Origin: Bin87 sp034420475
GTDB taxonomy: Bacteria > Chloroflexota > Dehalococcoidia > Lucifugimonadales > UBA3495
DNA length: 64,000 nucleotides
NCBI GenBank assembly: GCA_034420475.1
Contig: DAOULH010000034.1
Location: 23,536 to 87,535 of the forward strand
Direction of reading: 5' to 3'
The translations under genes were made by a program, and so were the position numbers. The notes under the pieces are model-generated. The model saw only the letters and a program-made list of their open reading frames with translations, ran no database searches and was not told the origin of the DNA. Of the stretch, positions 1-9,412 are shown one piece after another; the stretch's first letter is position 1; every line of letters starts with the position of its first letter.

Positions 1-506
1 TTGCTCAAAAATGGCCTCAGATTTGACATCGGGCACCAGTGCGGCTAAACTGCGGGCAGTTAAACGCAGGTCTGCACAACCATCAACCTGCCCTTAAACA
101 AGGAGGCCATATGAGTGCAGCCGCGCTTTCAGCGCACCGACAATCGTCGGAACCGGACTCTATGCGGTCCCGTGATATGCGGGACCAGTGCAACGGCACT
201 CTGCTTTTGGGATGCGGCCGCCCAAGCACGGATGACACCATCCGCGGGCGGGCCAAACACCAGCTGCCCTGCGAGCCTTAGCTGCTCGCAGCCTGAAACG
301 GGCGGCGGAAGTAGCGCTCCGCCACACGCCCTCCCCACTCGGGTTTTCGCCGCAACGCCGACTGATGGCTGGCGCGTAACCGAACGTGTCCATCCGCACT
401 TGGGGCATTCGTGCCTCCACCCGGCCGCGACGGCAAACTGGGCCGAAATCAGGCCAAAAATCCACCATTGCCAACAAAGCTTGGCCATCAAAGACGAGGA
501 GCAAAT
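1..506. other. No convincing gene; upstream region of panD
   Basis: No frame here resembles a known protein. A 56-codon frame at 111-281 has a good Shine-Dalgarno (AGGAGG at 101-106, four bases before ATG), but its product is rich in Ser, Arg and Asp with no fold signature, so it may be a leader peptide or chance. A minus-strand CPKCG stretch near 395 lies in a frame that runs into panD antisense and is probably not real. No tRNA or clear promoter was seen. Confidence 0.4.
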
Positions 507-896
507 ATGAGAGAAGTCCTTAGGTCCAAAATCCATCGCTGTTGGGTGACCAGTTCCAACCTGGGGTACGTGGGCAGCATCCTCATCGACCGTGATCTCA
601 TGGAGCAGACGGACATCGTCGCCTTCGAGAAGGTCCAGGTGCTGAATATCAACAACGGCGCCCGCTGGGAAACCTACGCCCTGCCGGCTGAGCGCGGCAG
701 CGGCACCATCGCCGTTCAAGGCGCCGCCGCCCGGCTGTGCCAGGAGCGCGACTGCCTCATCATCCTCGCTTTTGAGGTCACCGACGAGCCTGTGGATCCC
801 CGCATGGTGTTGGTCGACGAGAACAACAAATTCCTGGAGTGGATCGAAGGTTCAATGTATGCCGAACCCCAGCCCGAGCCCGTCGCGCTTTTCTGA
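507..896 (+). CDS. panD: Aspartate 1-decarboxylase (pyruvoyl enzyme)
   Basis: PanD decarboxylates L-aspartate to beta-alanine, normally for pantothenate. The 129-residue product matches the family length. The self-cleavage motif YVGSILID places the Gly23-Ser24 bond that yields the pyruvoyl group, and the conserved NNG and TYALPAERGS-like segments follow. The start at 507 was chosen because GAGGAG lies just upstream and residue 1 then aligns with E. coli PanD; an in-frame upstream extension to 411 has no homology. No panB or panC is adjacent. Instead, the last 38 bases overlap a methyltransferase gene, which implies translational coupling and suggests beta-alanine feeds methylation (inference). 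Confidence 0.93.
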   Translation: MREVLRSKIHRCWVTSSNLGYVGSILIDRDLMEQTDIVAFEKVQVLNINNGARWETYALPAERGSGTIAVQGAAARLCQERDCLIILAFEVTDEPVDPRMVLVDENNKFLEWIEGSMYAEPQPEPVALF

Positions 897-1719
897 GCGG
901 GAGACGGAAGAATACTACGACGCTGAGGACGCCCTCTACCGTTCCTTCTGGGACGCGGAGGGCTCCCTCCACTGGGGAGTGTTCAACTCTCCGGAAGAAC
1001 CGGGATCGGCCCACGAAGTCAGGGAAGGCTTTCTCAATGCCTGCTCCCGCCTGAATGGCATCATGCTGGAGAACTCCGGCATCGACGGTTCGGCTCGGGT
1101 CCTTGACCTGGGCTGCGGAAACGGGAACACGGCCACCTGGTTGTGCCGCGCCACCGACGCCCACGTTACGGGCATCGACCTGAGCGGGGTCCGCATCGCC
1201 AACGCCATCGCGTCGATGGCCGCGGCGCCGGAGCTGGCCCCGCGCATGGAGTTTCACAAGGCTTCGGCCACCGAACTCCCCTTCGCGGACGGCGCCTTCT
1301 CCCACGTCTGGAGCCAGGCCACTATCTACCACATCCCTGATAAGGAAAAGACGCTGCAGGAAGCGTACCGGGTGTTGGGGCCCGGCGGCGTGATGGTCTT
1401 TGACGACCTCACCAAACCCAGGCCCGACATCAGCGACGAAGCGCGCACTTTCGTGTACGACCGGCTGCTGTTCGACACCGACTTCAGCTTCTACTCGTAC
1501 ATGGACGCCCTGCGCGAAACCGGCTTCAAGGTGCTGGAGGCCCGCGACCTGTCCGCGCATCTGGCCCGCAGCTATTCCTGCCTGTCGCAGATGGCCGCCA
1601 CCGGCGCAGACCCCGAACGGCAAGAACGTTTCGCCGCGCTCTCCGACGCCTACCTGAAGATGGTGAAGGCGGTGCGCAACGAAGAACTGGGCTGGGCCCA
1701 ATACCTCTGCGTCAAGTAG
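859..1719 (+). CDS. SAM-dependent methyltransferase, sarcosine/dimethylglycine N-methyltransferase-like (copy 1)
   Basis: Class I Rossmann methyltransferase of 286 residues. The SAM-binding motif I reads VLDLGCGNGNTATWL, followed by the acidic GIDLSGVRI loop. The N-terminal EEYYDAEDALYRSFW and HWGVF segments and the later VWSQATIYHIPDK and GPGGVMVFDD segments resemble sarcosine/dimethylglycine N-methyltransferases that make glycine betaine. The start at 859 has GAAGG eight bases upstream and matches the N-terminus of the next gene; it lies inside panD in another frame. The C-terminal half (DTDFSFYSYMDAL, ELGWAQYLC) is shared with its paralogue and probably forms the substrate cap. Family assignment is solid; the substrate is unknown. 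Confidence 0.85.
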   Translation: MPNPSPSPSRFSERETEEYYDAEDALYRSFWDAEGSLHWGVFNSPEEPGSAHEVREGFLNACSRLNGIMLENSGIDGSARVLDLGCGNGNTATWLCRATDAHVTGIDLSGVRIANAIASMAAAPELAPRMEFHKASATELPFADGAFSHVWSQATIYHIPDKEKTLQEAYRVLGPGGVMVFDDLTKPRPDISDEARTFVYDRLLFDTDFSFYSYMDALRETGFKVLEARDLSAHLARSYSCLSQMAATGADPERQERFAALSDAYLKMVKAVRNEELGWAQYLCVK

Positions 1720-1727
1720 ACGCGCCA

Positions 1728-1755
1728 AGATCTGAGCTACGAGATCTGAGCTACG
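1728..1755. repeat. 14-bp tandem direct repeat
   Basis: AGATCTGAGCTACG occurs twice head to tail in the 49-bp spacer between the two paralogous methyltransferase genes, just before the Shine-Dalgarno AAGGAG of the second. It looks like a recent slippage duplication and may lengthen the spacer without affecting translation. Confidence 0.9.
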
Positions 1756-1768
1756 AAAGGAGCAATGT

Positions 1769-2620
1769 ATGGTAACGGGTCACCGGTTTTCGGAACAGGA
1801 GACCGAGGAATACTACGACGCCGAGGACGTCATCTACCGCTCCGTGTGGGACGCCGACGGCAGCGTACACTGGGGGGTCTTCGACAACGAACCCACCAGC
1901 GATGACAACATCCGCGAGGAATTCCGCAGCGCGGGCATCCGCCTCAACGAACTGATGGTGGAATACGCGGGCATCGGCGCCAACTGTCGGGTTCTCGACG
2001 TCGGCTGCGGCAACGGTACCAATGTGGTCTGGGTGCATCGGAACACCGGCGCCCATGCGACCGGCATCGACCTCAGCGGAGTCCGCATCGCCAACGCCGT
2101 GGCATCCCTGGAACAGATGCCGGAACTCGCCGGAAAAGTGGCATTTGAGAAGGCCTCTGCGACTGACCTCCCCTTTGCGGAGGGAGCGTTCACCCACGTC
2201 TGGAGCCAGGCCACCGTTTACCACGTGCCCGACAAGGTCAAGGTGCTTGAGGAAGCCTTCCGCGTTCTCGAACCCGGCGGCCAGCTCATCTTCGATGACC
2301 TTATCAAGCCCCGTGCCAATATCAGCGAATCGGCGCGCAAGTTCGTTTACGACCGCCTGCTCTTCGACACCGACTTCAGCTTCTACTCGTACATGGATGC
2401 GTTGGTCAAGGTGGGTTTCCGCGTGATGCAGGCCCGCGACCTGTCGTCCCACCTCGCCCGCAGCTACACCTACCTGTCCCGGTTGGCGTCCATTGCGGAA
2501 GGTCCGGAGGGATACCAGGACCGCTTCGACTACCTGACCGACGCCTACATGAAGACCGTGGAAGCCATCAACAACGACGAGCTGGGATGGGCGCAGTACC
2601 TGTGCATCAAGCCGGCCTAG
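1769..2620 (+). CDS. SAM-dependent methyltransferase, sarcosine/dimethylglycine N-methyltransferase-like (copy 2)
   Basis: A 283-residue paralogue of the preceding gene, clearly the product of tandem duplication. It has the same N-terminal RFSEQETEEYYDAED block, motif I VLDVGCGNGTNVVW, GIDLSGVRI, VWSQATVYHVPDK and the conserved C-terminal DELGWAQYLC. AAGGAG sits seven bases before the ATG. Known relatives transfer methyl groups from SAM to the amino nitrogen of small amino acids. Two diverged copies behind panD could divide successive methylation steps (inference). It lies 49 bp after copy 1 and 28 bp before a third methyltransferase gene, all in one direction, so a single operon is likely. 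Confidence 0.85.
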   Translation: MVTGHRFSEQETEEYYDAEDVIYRSVWDADGSVHWGVFDNEPTSDDNIREEFRSAGIRLNELMVEYAGIGANCRVLDVGCGNGTNVVWVHRNTGAHATGIDLSGVRIANAVASLEQMPELAGKVAFEKASATDLPFAEGAFTHVWSQATVYHVPDKVKVLEEAFRVLEPGGQLIFDDLIKPRANISESARKFVYDRLLFDTDFSFYSYMDALVKVGFRVMQARDLSSHLARSYTYLSRLASIAEGPEGYQDRFDYLTDAYMKTVEAINNDELGWAQYLCIKPA

Positions 2621-2648
2621 TCGCATACCAACTGCGGAGCAGATACCC

Positions 2649-3293
2649 ATGCCTGAATCGGGAAGCATCAATCCGGACGAGAGAGTCCAATGGGTCTACT
2701 CGTCCACCACCAACGACGAGTTGGCCGAGCGTTACGACCAGTGGGCCCAAGAGTACGACGACGATCTAGAAAACACTTTCGTCTGGCTCGCGCCCCTGCG
2801 CGGCGCCGAGACCCTCGCTGAGCACGTCGCCAAAAACGCCAAGATACTTGACGCCGGCGCCGGCACCGGCCTGGTCGGCGTGGAGCTCCAGCGTCTGGGT
2901 TACGGGGACATCTGCGCCATGGACCTGTCGGAGGGAATGCTGGAGGAAGCCCGCTCCAAGGGCTGCTACAACGACTTCCGGCAGATGGCCCTGGGCGATC
3001 ACCTGGATTTCGAAGCCAACGCCTACGACGCGGTCATCAGCATCGGCGTCTTCACCCCGGGCCACGCGCCGCCCAATTCCTTCGTGGAACTTTGCCGTGT
3101 AACCAGGCCCGGCGGTCACATCGTCTTCAGCATGCGCCCGGATACCCACGTCGAGCTGGGCTTCAAGGATCAGCAGGACGCCCTGGTGGAAAGCGGCGCC
3201 TGGTCCCTGGTCGGCGTCACTGAGCCGTTCCAGCCCCTGCCCAAGGGGGAGCCGGAAGTGATGCACCAGATCTGGGTCTACCAGGTGAACTGA
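2649..3293 (+). CDS. Class I SAM-dependent methyltransferase, METTL27/WBSCR27-like
   Basis: A 214-residue methyltransferase of a different subfamily from the two upstream. It has the N-terminal ERYDQWAQEYDDDL signature typical of METTL27-like proteins, motif I ILDAGAGTGLVGVEL, DLSEGMLEEAR, then VISIGVFTPGHAPP and GGHIVFSMRPD. Substrates in this family are mostly unknown. It is the last gene of the panD operon and is followed by a strong hairpin, so it presumably acts on the same metabolite or a related one (inference). Confidence 0.82.
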   Translation: MPESGSINPDERVQWVYSSTTNDELAERYDQWAQEYDDDLENTFVWLAPLRGAETLAEHVAKNAKILDAGAGTGLVGVELQRLGYGDICAMDLSEGMLEEARSKGCYNDFRQMALGDHLDFEANAYDAVISIGVFTPGHAPPNSFVELCRVTRPGGHIVFSMRPDTHVELGFKDQQDALVESGAWSLVGVTEPFQPLPKGEPEVMHQIWVYQVN

Positions 3294-3324
3294 CCCAACA
3301 CCATCGCAAGTCCGACATGATCGA

Positions 3325-3346
3325 GGGGCGGCCGTTCGGTCGCCCC
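3325..3346 (+). terminator. GC-rich hairpin ending the panD operon
   Basis: GGGGCGGCCG and CGGTCGCCCC form a ten-pair stem (one G-T wobble) 31 bp after the last methyltransferase stop codon. The downstream tract (ATTACTTTGT) is only moderately T-rich, so it may be a weak intrinsic terminator. Confidence 0.6.
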
Positions 3347-3422
3347 ATTACTTTGTCGCCGTGTGTCCCGGATGCGCACGAACCGGTTCTCCTCACGCGT
3401 ACTCAGTTTGCGGCGGAGAACC

Positions 3423-3531
3423 GTCAGAATCAGGATTTGCGGGATTTTATGATTTAGCAGGATTGGGGGATCTCCATCACAAAACGGTTCCAATCCTGAT
3501 AATCCGCAAATCTTAAAATCCTGATTCTGAC
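3423..3531. repeat. Imperfect inverted repeat, MITE-like
   Basis: The left arm (3423-3465) begins GTCAGAATCAGGATTTGCGG. The reverse complement of the right arm (3491-3531) begins GTCAGAATCAGGATT and continues with TTTGCGG-like and CAGGATTG blocks. The arms are AT-rich against a GC-rich background and are separated by about 25 bp. No coding capacity. It lies between the methyltransferase operon and the TPP riboswitch. Confidence 0.8.
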
Positions 3532-3623
3532 AATTTACGAAACTGGGTTCGCATGAGGCGGAACCCCGGCTTGACCGCCTGTTCACACCGTGATATTCTC
3601 GCGCTACAAAATCGAATAGGTTT

Positions 3624-3720
3624 CTGGCGGGAGCTTGGTTATGCCAGGCTGAGAGGGCGGCCGAAAAAAGCCGCCGACCGTAGCACCTGATCCGGGTAAT
3701 GCCGGCGTAGGAAGTTGGAA
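3624..3720 (+). promoter_or_regulatory. TPP riboswitch (THI element)
   Basis: The thi-box landmarks are present: GGGAGC in the first arm, GGCTGAGAGG (pyrimidine-sensing J3-2/P3 region), a variable P3a stem (GGCGGCC-AAAAAA-GCCGCC), then ACCTGATCCGGGTAATGCCG and GCGTAGGAAG, which bind the pyrophosphate. It stands upstream of a sodium:solute symporter and thiC. When bound to thiamine pyrophosphate it should favour the terminator at 3734-3770. Confidence 0.95.
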
Positions 3721-3733
3721 TCATCTTTTACGT

Positions 3734-3770
3734 GCCGCCAGAGTTTTAGAGCCTGGCGGTTTCTCGTTTT
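3734..3770 (+). terminator. Riboswitch expression-platform terminator
   Basis: CCGCCAG (3735-3741) pairs with CTGGCGG (3753-3759), followed by TTTCTCGTTTT. It begins 14 bases after the aptamer and ends 48 bases before the symporter start, which is consistent with transcription attenuation by TPP. Confidence 0.85.
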
Positions 3771-3818
3771 GCGGCAACCGCCTCCGTTCACCTATTCGAA
3801 GCAACCGGGAGGTTGGTT

Positions 3819-5318
3819 ATGCTGGATACCACCGTAGGGATCATTACCCTGGTAATCGCATGCGCCGTGTTCCTCGTCCTGGGCCTGACTTATGCCTGGC
3901 GTCGCCGTCGCCAGAGCGTGGAGGACTACACCACCTCCCGGAACCATGCCCCGTTCAACGTCGGTGTCGCCACCCTGGTCGCCTCAATGTTCGGGACCTG
4001 GGTGCTCCTCAGCCCCGGCGAGACCGGCGCTAACTTCGGCATCATCTCCCTGGTCGGCTACGCCCTGGGAATGGCGGGAATACCGGTGATGTTCATGTTC
4101 GTCGGCCCGCGCATCCGTGCGCTGATGCCCAACGGACACTCGGTCACCGAGTATGTGCGCCACCGCTTCGGGATGGTCCCGTTCGTCTCCATTTTCGTGG
4201 TCATCATCTTCGTCATCGGCATCTTCATCACCGCGGAGATGACCGCCATCACCGCCGCGGTGAGCATCCTCACCGGTTCGCCGGCGTGGGCCACGGCGGT
4301 CGCCGTCGGGATCGTAGTCATCGCCTACACCGCCTACGGTGGCCTCCGCGTCTCCATCTACACCGACCGCATCCAGTTCTGGATCCTGATCCCCGTCCTC
4401 CTGCTGCTGGTTATCGTTGCCGCCGTTCTGGTGGGCGGCTCCGGCGCCTGGGGCGAGGCCAAACAGGCCGGCCTGCTATCGGTCACCACCTCGGGCAGCT
4501 ACTTCTTCGCCATCGTGCTGATCATCGGCATCGTGGCGTCCAACGCCTTCCACCCCGGAATGTGGCAGCGCGTGTACACCGTGGAGAGCCAGGCGGCGCT
4601 GAACCGCAGCCTCTGGGGCGCGGCGGCCATCGCCATACCGTTGACCTTCCTGATGGGCATGGCCGGCATCGCCGCCGTCGGCAACGGTTCCGTCGGCCCC
4701 TTCCAGTACCCCGAGGTCGCCGCCGCCCTGTTCACCCTGGCCGCTGACGTGTTCCCCCTGTGGATGCACTTCCTGATCCTCATCTGCGCCCTCATGCTCG
4801 CCATGAGCACCCTGGACACCCTGATGAACGGCCTGGCCAGTGGCATGGCCGCCGACCTCGCCGGGATTGGCCTGGAACGGAGGATGCTGATGGGTTTGGC
4901 CCGAGCCGTCACCGTGATCGTGGCCATCCCGGCGATCATCGTGGCTTCCCAGGGCCACAGCGTGCTCTACGTCTTTCTCATCGCCGACCTGCTGGGCGCC
5001 GCCATCGCTGTGCCCATGCTGGTGGGCTTGTATTCCAGCCGTATGCCCGGCTGGGGAGTAATCCTCGCCGGAGCCGTTGGCATCGTCATCGGCGCCCTCT
5101 ACTACCCCAAACCGGACCTGCTCTCCCCGTGGGCGCTCACCGCGCCCGCCGGAGGCCAGATGTTCTGGGCTTTCGCATCTGCGCTGGTGATCTCATCCGT
5201 CATTTCGGCGGTGGTGGTCCTGGGTCAGCGCATCGTGGCGCCCGACAGCCAGTACGACTTCGCCATCCTCAACTCCGACGTCAGCCTGATTGACGAACCC
5301 GCCGCAGCGGACGACTGA
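3819..5318 (+). CDS. Sodium:solute symporter family transporter, predicted thiamine-precursor uptake
   Basis: A 499-residue, very hydrophobic integral membrane protein of the SSS family (about 13 predicted membrane segments). An N-terminal helix ends in AWRRRRQSVEDY, and the family-type YTAYGGLRVSIYTD segment lies near residue 173. The ATG at 3819 is preceded by GGGAGG with a six-base gap, so it is preferred over the in-frame TTG six bases earlier. Position directly behind a TPP riboswitch and ahead of thiC argues for uptake of thiamine or its pyrimidine (HMP) moiety. SSS transporters in thiamine regulons have been called ThiV in comparative genomics. Substrate is inferred from context only. 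Confidence 0.85.
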   Translation: MLDTTVGIITLVIACAVFLVLGLTYAWRRRRQSVEDYTTSRNHAPFNVGVATLVASMFGTWVLLSPGETGANFGIISLVGYALGMAGIPVMFMFVGPRIRALMPNGHSVTEYVRHRFGMVPFVSIFVVIIFVIGIFITAEMTAITAAVSILTGSPAWATAVAVGIVVIAYTAYGGLRVSIYTDRIQFWILIPVLLLLVIVAAVLVGGSGAWGEAKQAGLLSVTTSGSYFFAIVLIIGIVASNAFHPGMWQRVYTVESQAALNRSLWGAAAIAIPLTFLMGMAGIAAVGNGSVGPFQYPEVAAALFTLAADVFPLWMHFLILICALMLAMSTLDTLMNGLASGMAADLAGIGLERRMLMGLARAVTVIVAIPAIIVASQGHSVLYVFLIADLLGAAIAVPMLVGLYSSRMPGWGVILAGAVGIVIGALYYPKPDLLSPWALTAPAGGQMFWAFASALVISSVISAVVVLGQRIVAPDSQYDFAILNSDVSLIDEPAAADD

Positions 5319-5402
5319 TACTGGCCGCAATATCCGTGGGGCGAAAACGAAATCGCCCCCACTGCGTTTCAACCCCCATCAACCGACAGGAGGAACCACA
5401 GC

Positions 5403-7283
<1,881 letters not shown>

Positions 7284-7305
7284 GCGGCGACAGCCGTAGA
7301 TCAGC

Positions 7306-7337
7306 AGGGGCGAATCCGTAGCCGCGGGTTCGCCCCT
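7306..7337 (+). terminator. GGGGCGAA-type hairpin after thiC
   Basis: AGGGGCGAA (7306-7314) pairs with TTCGCCCCT (7329-7337), 22 bp past thiC. A short AT-rich stretch (ATTCATACACTATAAT) follows, which may also hold a -10 element for the next gene. It belongs to a family of similar palindromes at 5336-5362, 8237-8262 and 9365-9390. Confidence 0.6.
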
Positions 7338-7385
7338 ATTCATACACTATAATGGAGGCACATTCGCTCGCAAGGAGGCACGCAA

Positions 7386-7826
7386 ATGGCTGGGTCAGCC
7401 AAAGCCGATACATCCGCCCCATCCGGCGACACCCCGATGCTGGCCCGCTTGACCGATGGGAGGAACATCGCCATTTTCAACTGGGCCAAGACCAGCTTGC
7501 CGGATGCGGAGTGGTTTGAGGTGGACTGCGACGATGAGGGCCGCATCGTGTTGACGCCGGCCAAAGACGTTCCGGCAGAGGCTTATGCCTGGGCGCAGCA
7601 GCGGGACGTGATAGCCGCCGCGCAGAAACCCCGCCCCTACGCCCACCTGACCACCGACGAATTGCGGGACGTGGAGATGACGCAGGAAGAGCGGCTTGCG
7701 GAGTTGGTCGCCCGTGGAGTCATTAGCCCCAACAAAAAAGTTCCCGGCCAGCTCTCAGTCAAGCCTGTAGCTCGCGTGCCCGGCGCGTTGGAACGCTTTT
7801 TGAAAGAACGCCGGGGGGAGGCCTAG
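7386..7826 (+). CDS. Putative antitoxin of a PIN-domain toxin pair
   Basis: A 146-residue acidic protein with no recognised catalytic motif. Residues 20-70 (RLTDGRNIAIFNWAKTSLPD, VLTPAKDVPAEAYAWAQQRD) form a compact start, and the C-terminus is basic (LERFLKERRG), as expected if it wraps the toxin and binds DNA. AAGGAGG lies five bases before ATG 7386. It abuts the PIN gene with no gap (TAG directly followed by ATG). The antitoxin role rests on this arrangement, not on a recognised DNA-binding fold. Confidence 0.6.
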   Translation: MAGSAKADTSAPSGDTPMLARLTDGRNIAIFNWAKTSLPDAEWFEVDCDDEGRIVLTPAKDVPAEAYAWAQQRDVIAAAQKPRPYAHLTTDELRDVEMTQEERLAELVARGVISPNKKVPGQLSVKPVARVPGALERFLKERRGEA

Positions 7827-8228
7827 ATGCTGGACATGCCGCATCCGCCAATCGCCTACGTGGACGGGTCGGCGTTGCTGTCTATCATTTTTGAGGAGAA
7901 CGCCGGCGCGGCCACCAGCCGGCGGCTGGCGCAATTCACATCCCTGATTTCCTCAATCCTGCTAGAGGTGGAAGTTCGCGCCGCCATGTTCCGAGCGGGT
8001 CAGGATTACGATCCGCGTTGGCTGTCAGACATCAGGTGGATGTATCCGACCCGCCCGCTGGGCCCCGAAATCGCCGCCGCCTTGCAGGTTCGTTACTTAC
8101 GAAGCGGCGACCTGTTGCACGTCGCTACTGCGCTGTATGCTGTCAGAACATACGGTATAGAACTGGCTTTTGTCACCTTGGACAACGACCAGCAAGAGGT
8201 GGCCGCCGGCTTGGGATTCGCCACTTGA
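7827..8228 (+). CDS. PIN-domain ribonuclease toxin (VapC-like)
   Basis: A 133-residue PIN-fold protein. The conserved acidic residues are recognisable: Asp in YVDGSALLSI near the N-terminus, Glu in LLEVEVRAA, Asp in RSGDLLHVATAL and Asp in FVTLDNDQQEVAAGLGF. VapC toxins are Mg-dependent RNases held inactive by their antitoxin. It starts immediately after the antitoxin stop codon, so translation is coupled. A perfect palindrome follows 8 bp downstream as terminator. RNA target unknown. Confidence 0.85.
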   Translation: MLDMPHPPIAYVDGSALLSIIFEENAGAATSRRLAQFTSLISSILLEVEVRAAMFRAGQDYDPRWLSDIRWMYPTRPLGPEIAAALQVRYLRSGDLLHVATALYAVRTYGIELAFVTLDNDQQEVAAGLGFAT

Positions 8229-8236
8229 ACACTTCA

Positions 8237-8262
8237 TAGGGGCGAAGATTTCTTCGCCCCTA
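8237..8262. terminator. Perfect palindrome between convergent genes
   Basis: TAGGGGCGAA and TTCGCCCCTA form a ten-pair stem with a six-base loop, lying between the PIN toxin gene and the convergent dioxygenase gene. It could terminate both strands; T-runs are poor. Same palindrome family as at 7306 and 9365. Confidence 0.65.
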
Positions 8263-8288
8263 AACTTTGACCTTATAGCGTTTGGGCT

Positions 8289-9335
8289 CTATCTGAACAC
8301 CGCCAGGCACTTGGTGGAGTTGAAGATGTAGGTCTCGTACCAGTCCACGATCTCCGCCTGGTAGCCCAGTTCGTCCACCGCCCCCACCAGGCAGGCCCAG
8401 TTGAGCAGTTCCTGCTGGCCGGCGTCCTCAATCTGCGCGGTGGAGATTCCCGCCCACGCCTGGTAGTCACCTGCCTTCATTTCCTCGAACCGCGCCCGGT
8501 CCGATTCGATATCCGGATACAGCCACCAGTTCTTTTCCGTCAGGAAAGCGTGGGACCATGACGAAGAGGCGATCAGGGCGACGCGCCACGGCGAGTCCTT
8601 GAGAGCCTGGGCCGCCGCCGCGCCAATCTGCATGCACCGCTTGGGCGATGGACCGGGCGGGTCCGGATCCGGCGAACGTTCCTCGCTGCCGCCCTGGTTG
8701 CGAATCACCCGGCTGCCGTAGCAGTTCACCAGCATCGGCACCACCGGATAGTCGAACCCCTTCCGGTCGTAATCAAGGTACAGGATCGTGTTCAGGATGG
8801 CGTGGCCCAGCCCCGGCTCGTGCAGCGGCTGGTAGGCATAGGACATGTCAACGCCCCGGTCGATCATGCCGGACACCAGCGCTCGCGCGCCTTCCTTGTG
8901 ACCCTTGTAGTTGAACACCGTGTCCGCGCCTTCATCCCAAACATTCCGGCGCGCTGACCCATTGCCGTTGTCGAAGGGCTGGCAGTTGAATTCGTCGTAG
9001 GCCAGCACACAGAACGGCGGAATGATGTCCTCTTTGAAATTCTCGTACTGGTCGTCGCCCCAGATCACCACGAAGTCGGGGTTGAAGGCGTCCAGTTCCT
9101 TGCGCAGTTCGCGGAAGCCGGCCACCATACGCTCCCGCAGCCGCACCGCCGACGCGTAGCCCTCATCCTCACCGAATTCCACCCGCATGGGCTCCGGCCA
9201 GTTCAGCGGGTTCTTCATCTCGGCGGGGATCCGGTCGTTGGTACGCAGGGTCCGCTTCAACGACGATTCTCCGTCCTCGTCGGGCCGGATGAACGACGGC
9301 GAATGCGTCAGTCCCAGCCCCAGTATTTCCGCCAT
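8289..9335 (-). CDS. Class III extradiol ring-cleavage dioxygenase, LigB-like catalytic subunit (copy 1)
   Basis: A 348-residue protein of the LigB (protocatechuate 4,5-dioxygenase beta chain) superfamily, which uses non-heme Fe(II) to open catecholic rings. Candidate metal-binding or catalytic His residues are seen in LGLTHSP near residue 11, PLHEPGLGHAIL, and SSSWSHAFL. VVIWGDDQYENF is also typical. GGAAGGAGGG precedes the ATG. It is the downstream member of a tandem pair, separated by a 77-bp gap holding a perfect palindrome. No LigA-type small subunit is adjacent. The aromatic substrate cannot be deduced. Confidence 0.85.
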   Translation of the reverse strand: MAEILGLGLTHSPSFIRPDEDGESSLKRTLRTNDRIPAEMKNPLNWPEPMRVEFGEDEGYASAVRLRERMVAGFRELRKELDAFNPDFVVIWGDDQYENFKEDIIPPFCVLAYDEFNCQPFDNGNGSARRNVWDEGADTVFNYKGHKEGARALVSGMIDRGVDMSYAYQPLHEPGLGHAILNTILYLDYDRKGFDYPVVPMLVNCYGSRVIRNQGGSEERSPDPDPPGPSPKRCMQIGAAAAQALKDSPWRVALIASSSWSHAFLTEKNWWLYPDIESDRARFEEMKAGDYQAWAGISTAQIEDAGQQELLNWACLVGAVDELGYQAEIVDWYETYIFNSTKCLAVFR

Positions 9336-9364
9336 GATTGCCCTCCTTCCTCGATGTATTACCG

Positions 9365-9390
9365 CGGGGGCGAATAATCATTCGCCCCCG
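9365..9390. repeat. Perfect GGGGGCGAAT palindrome between dioxygenase paralogues
   Basis: CGGGGGCGAAT and ATTCGCCCCCG form an eleven-pair stem with a four-base loop. It sits between two co-directional paralogous genes, so it may tune mRNA stability or read-through. It is the most perfect member of the local palindrome family. Confidence 0.75.
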
Positions 9391-9412
9391 CCTGTGCACG
9401 TTATCCGACGGC

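Noticed and set aside
111..281. 56-codon gene with a strong Shine-Dalgarno
   Set aside because: The product has no recognisable fold or composition bias typical of real small proteins; kept only as a note in the upstream region.
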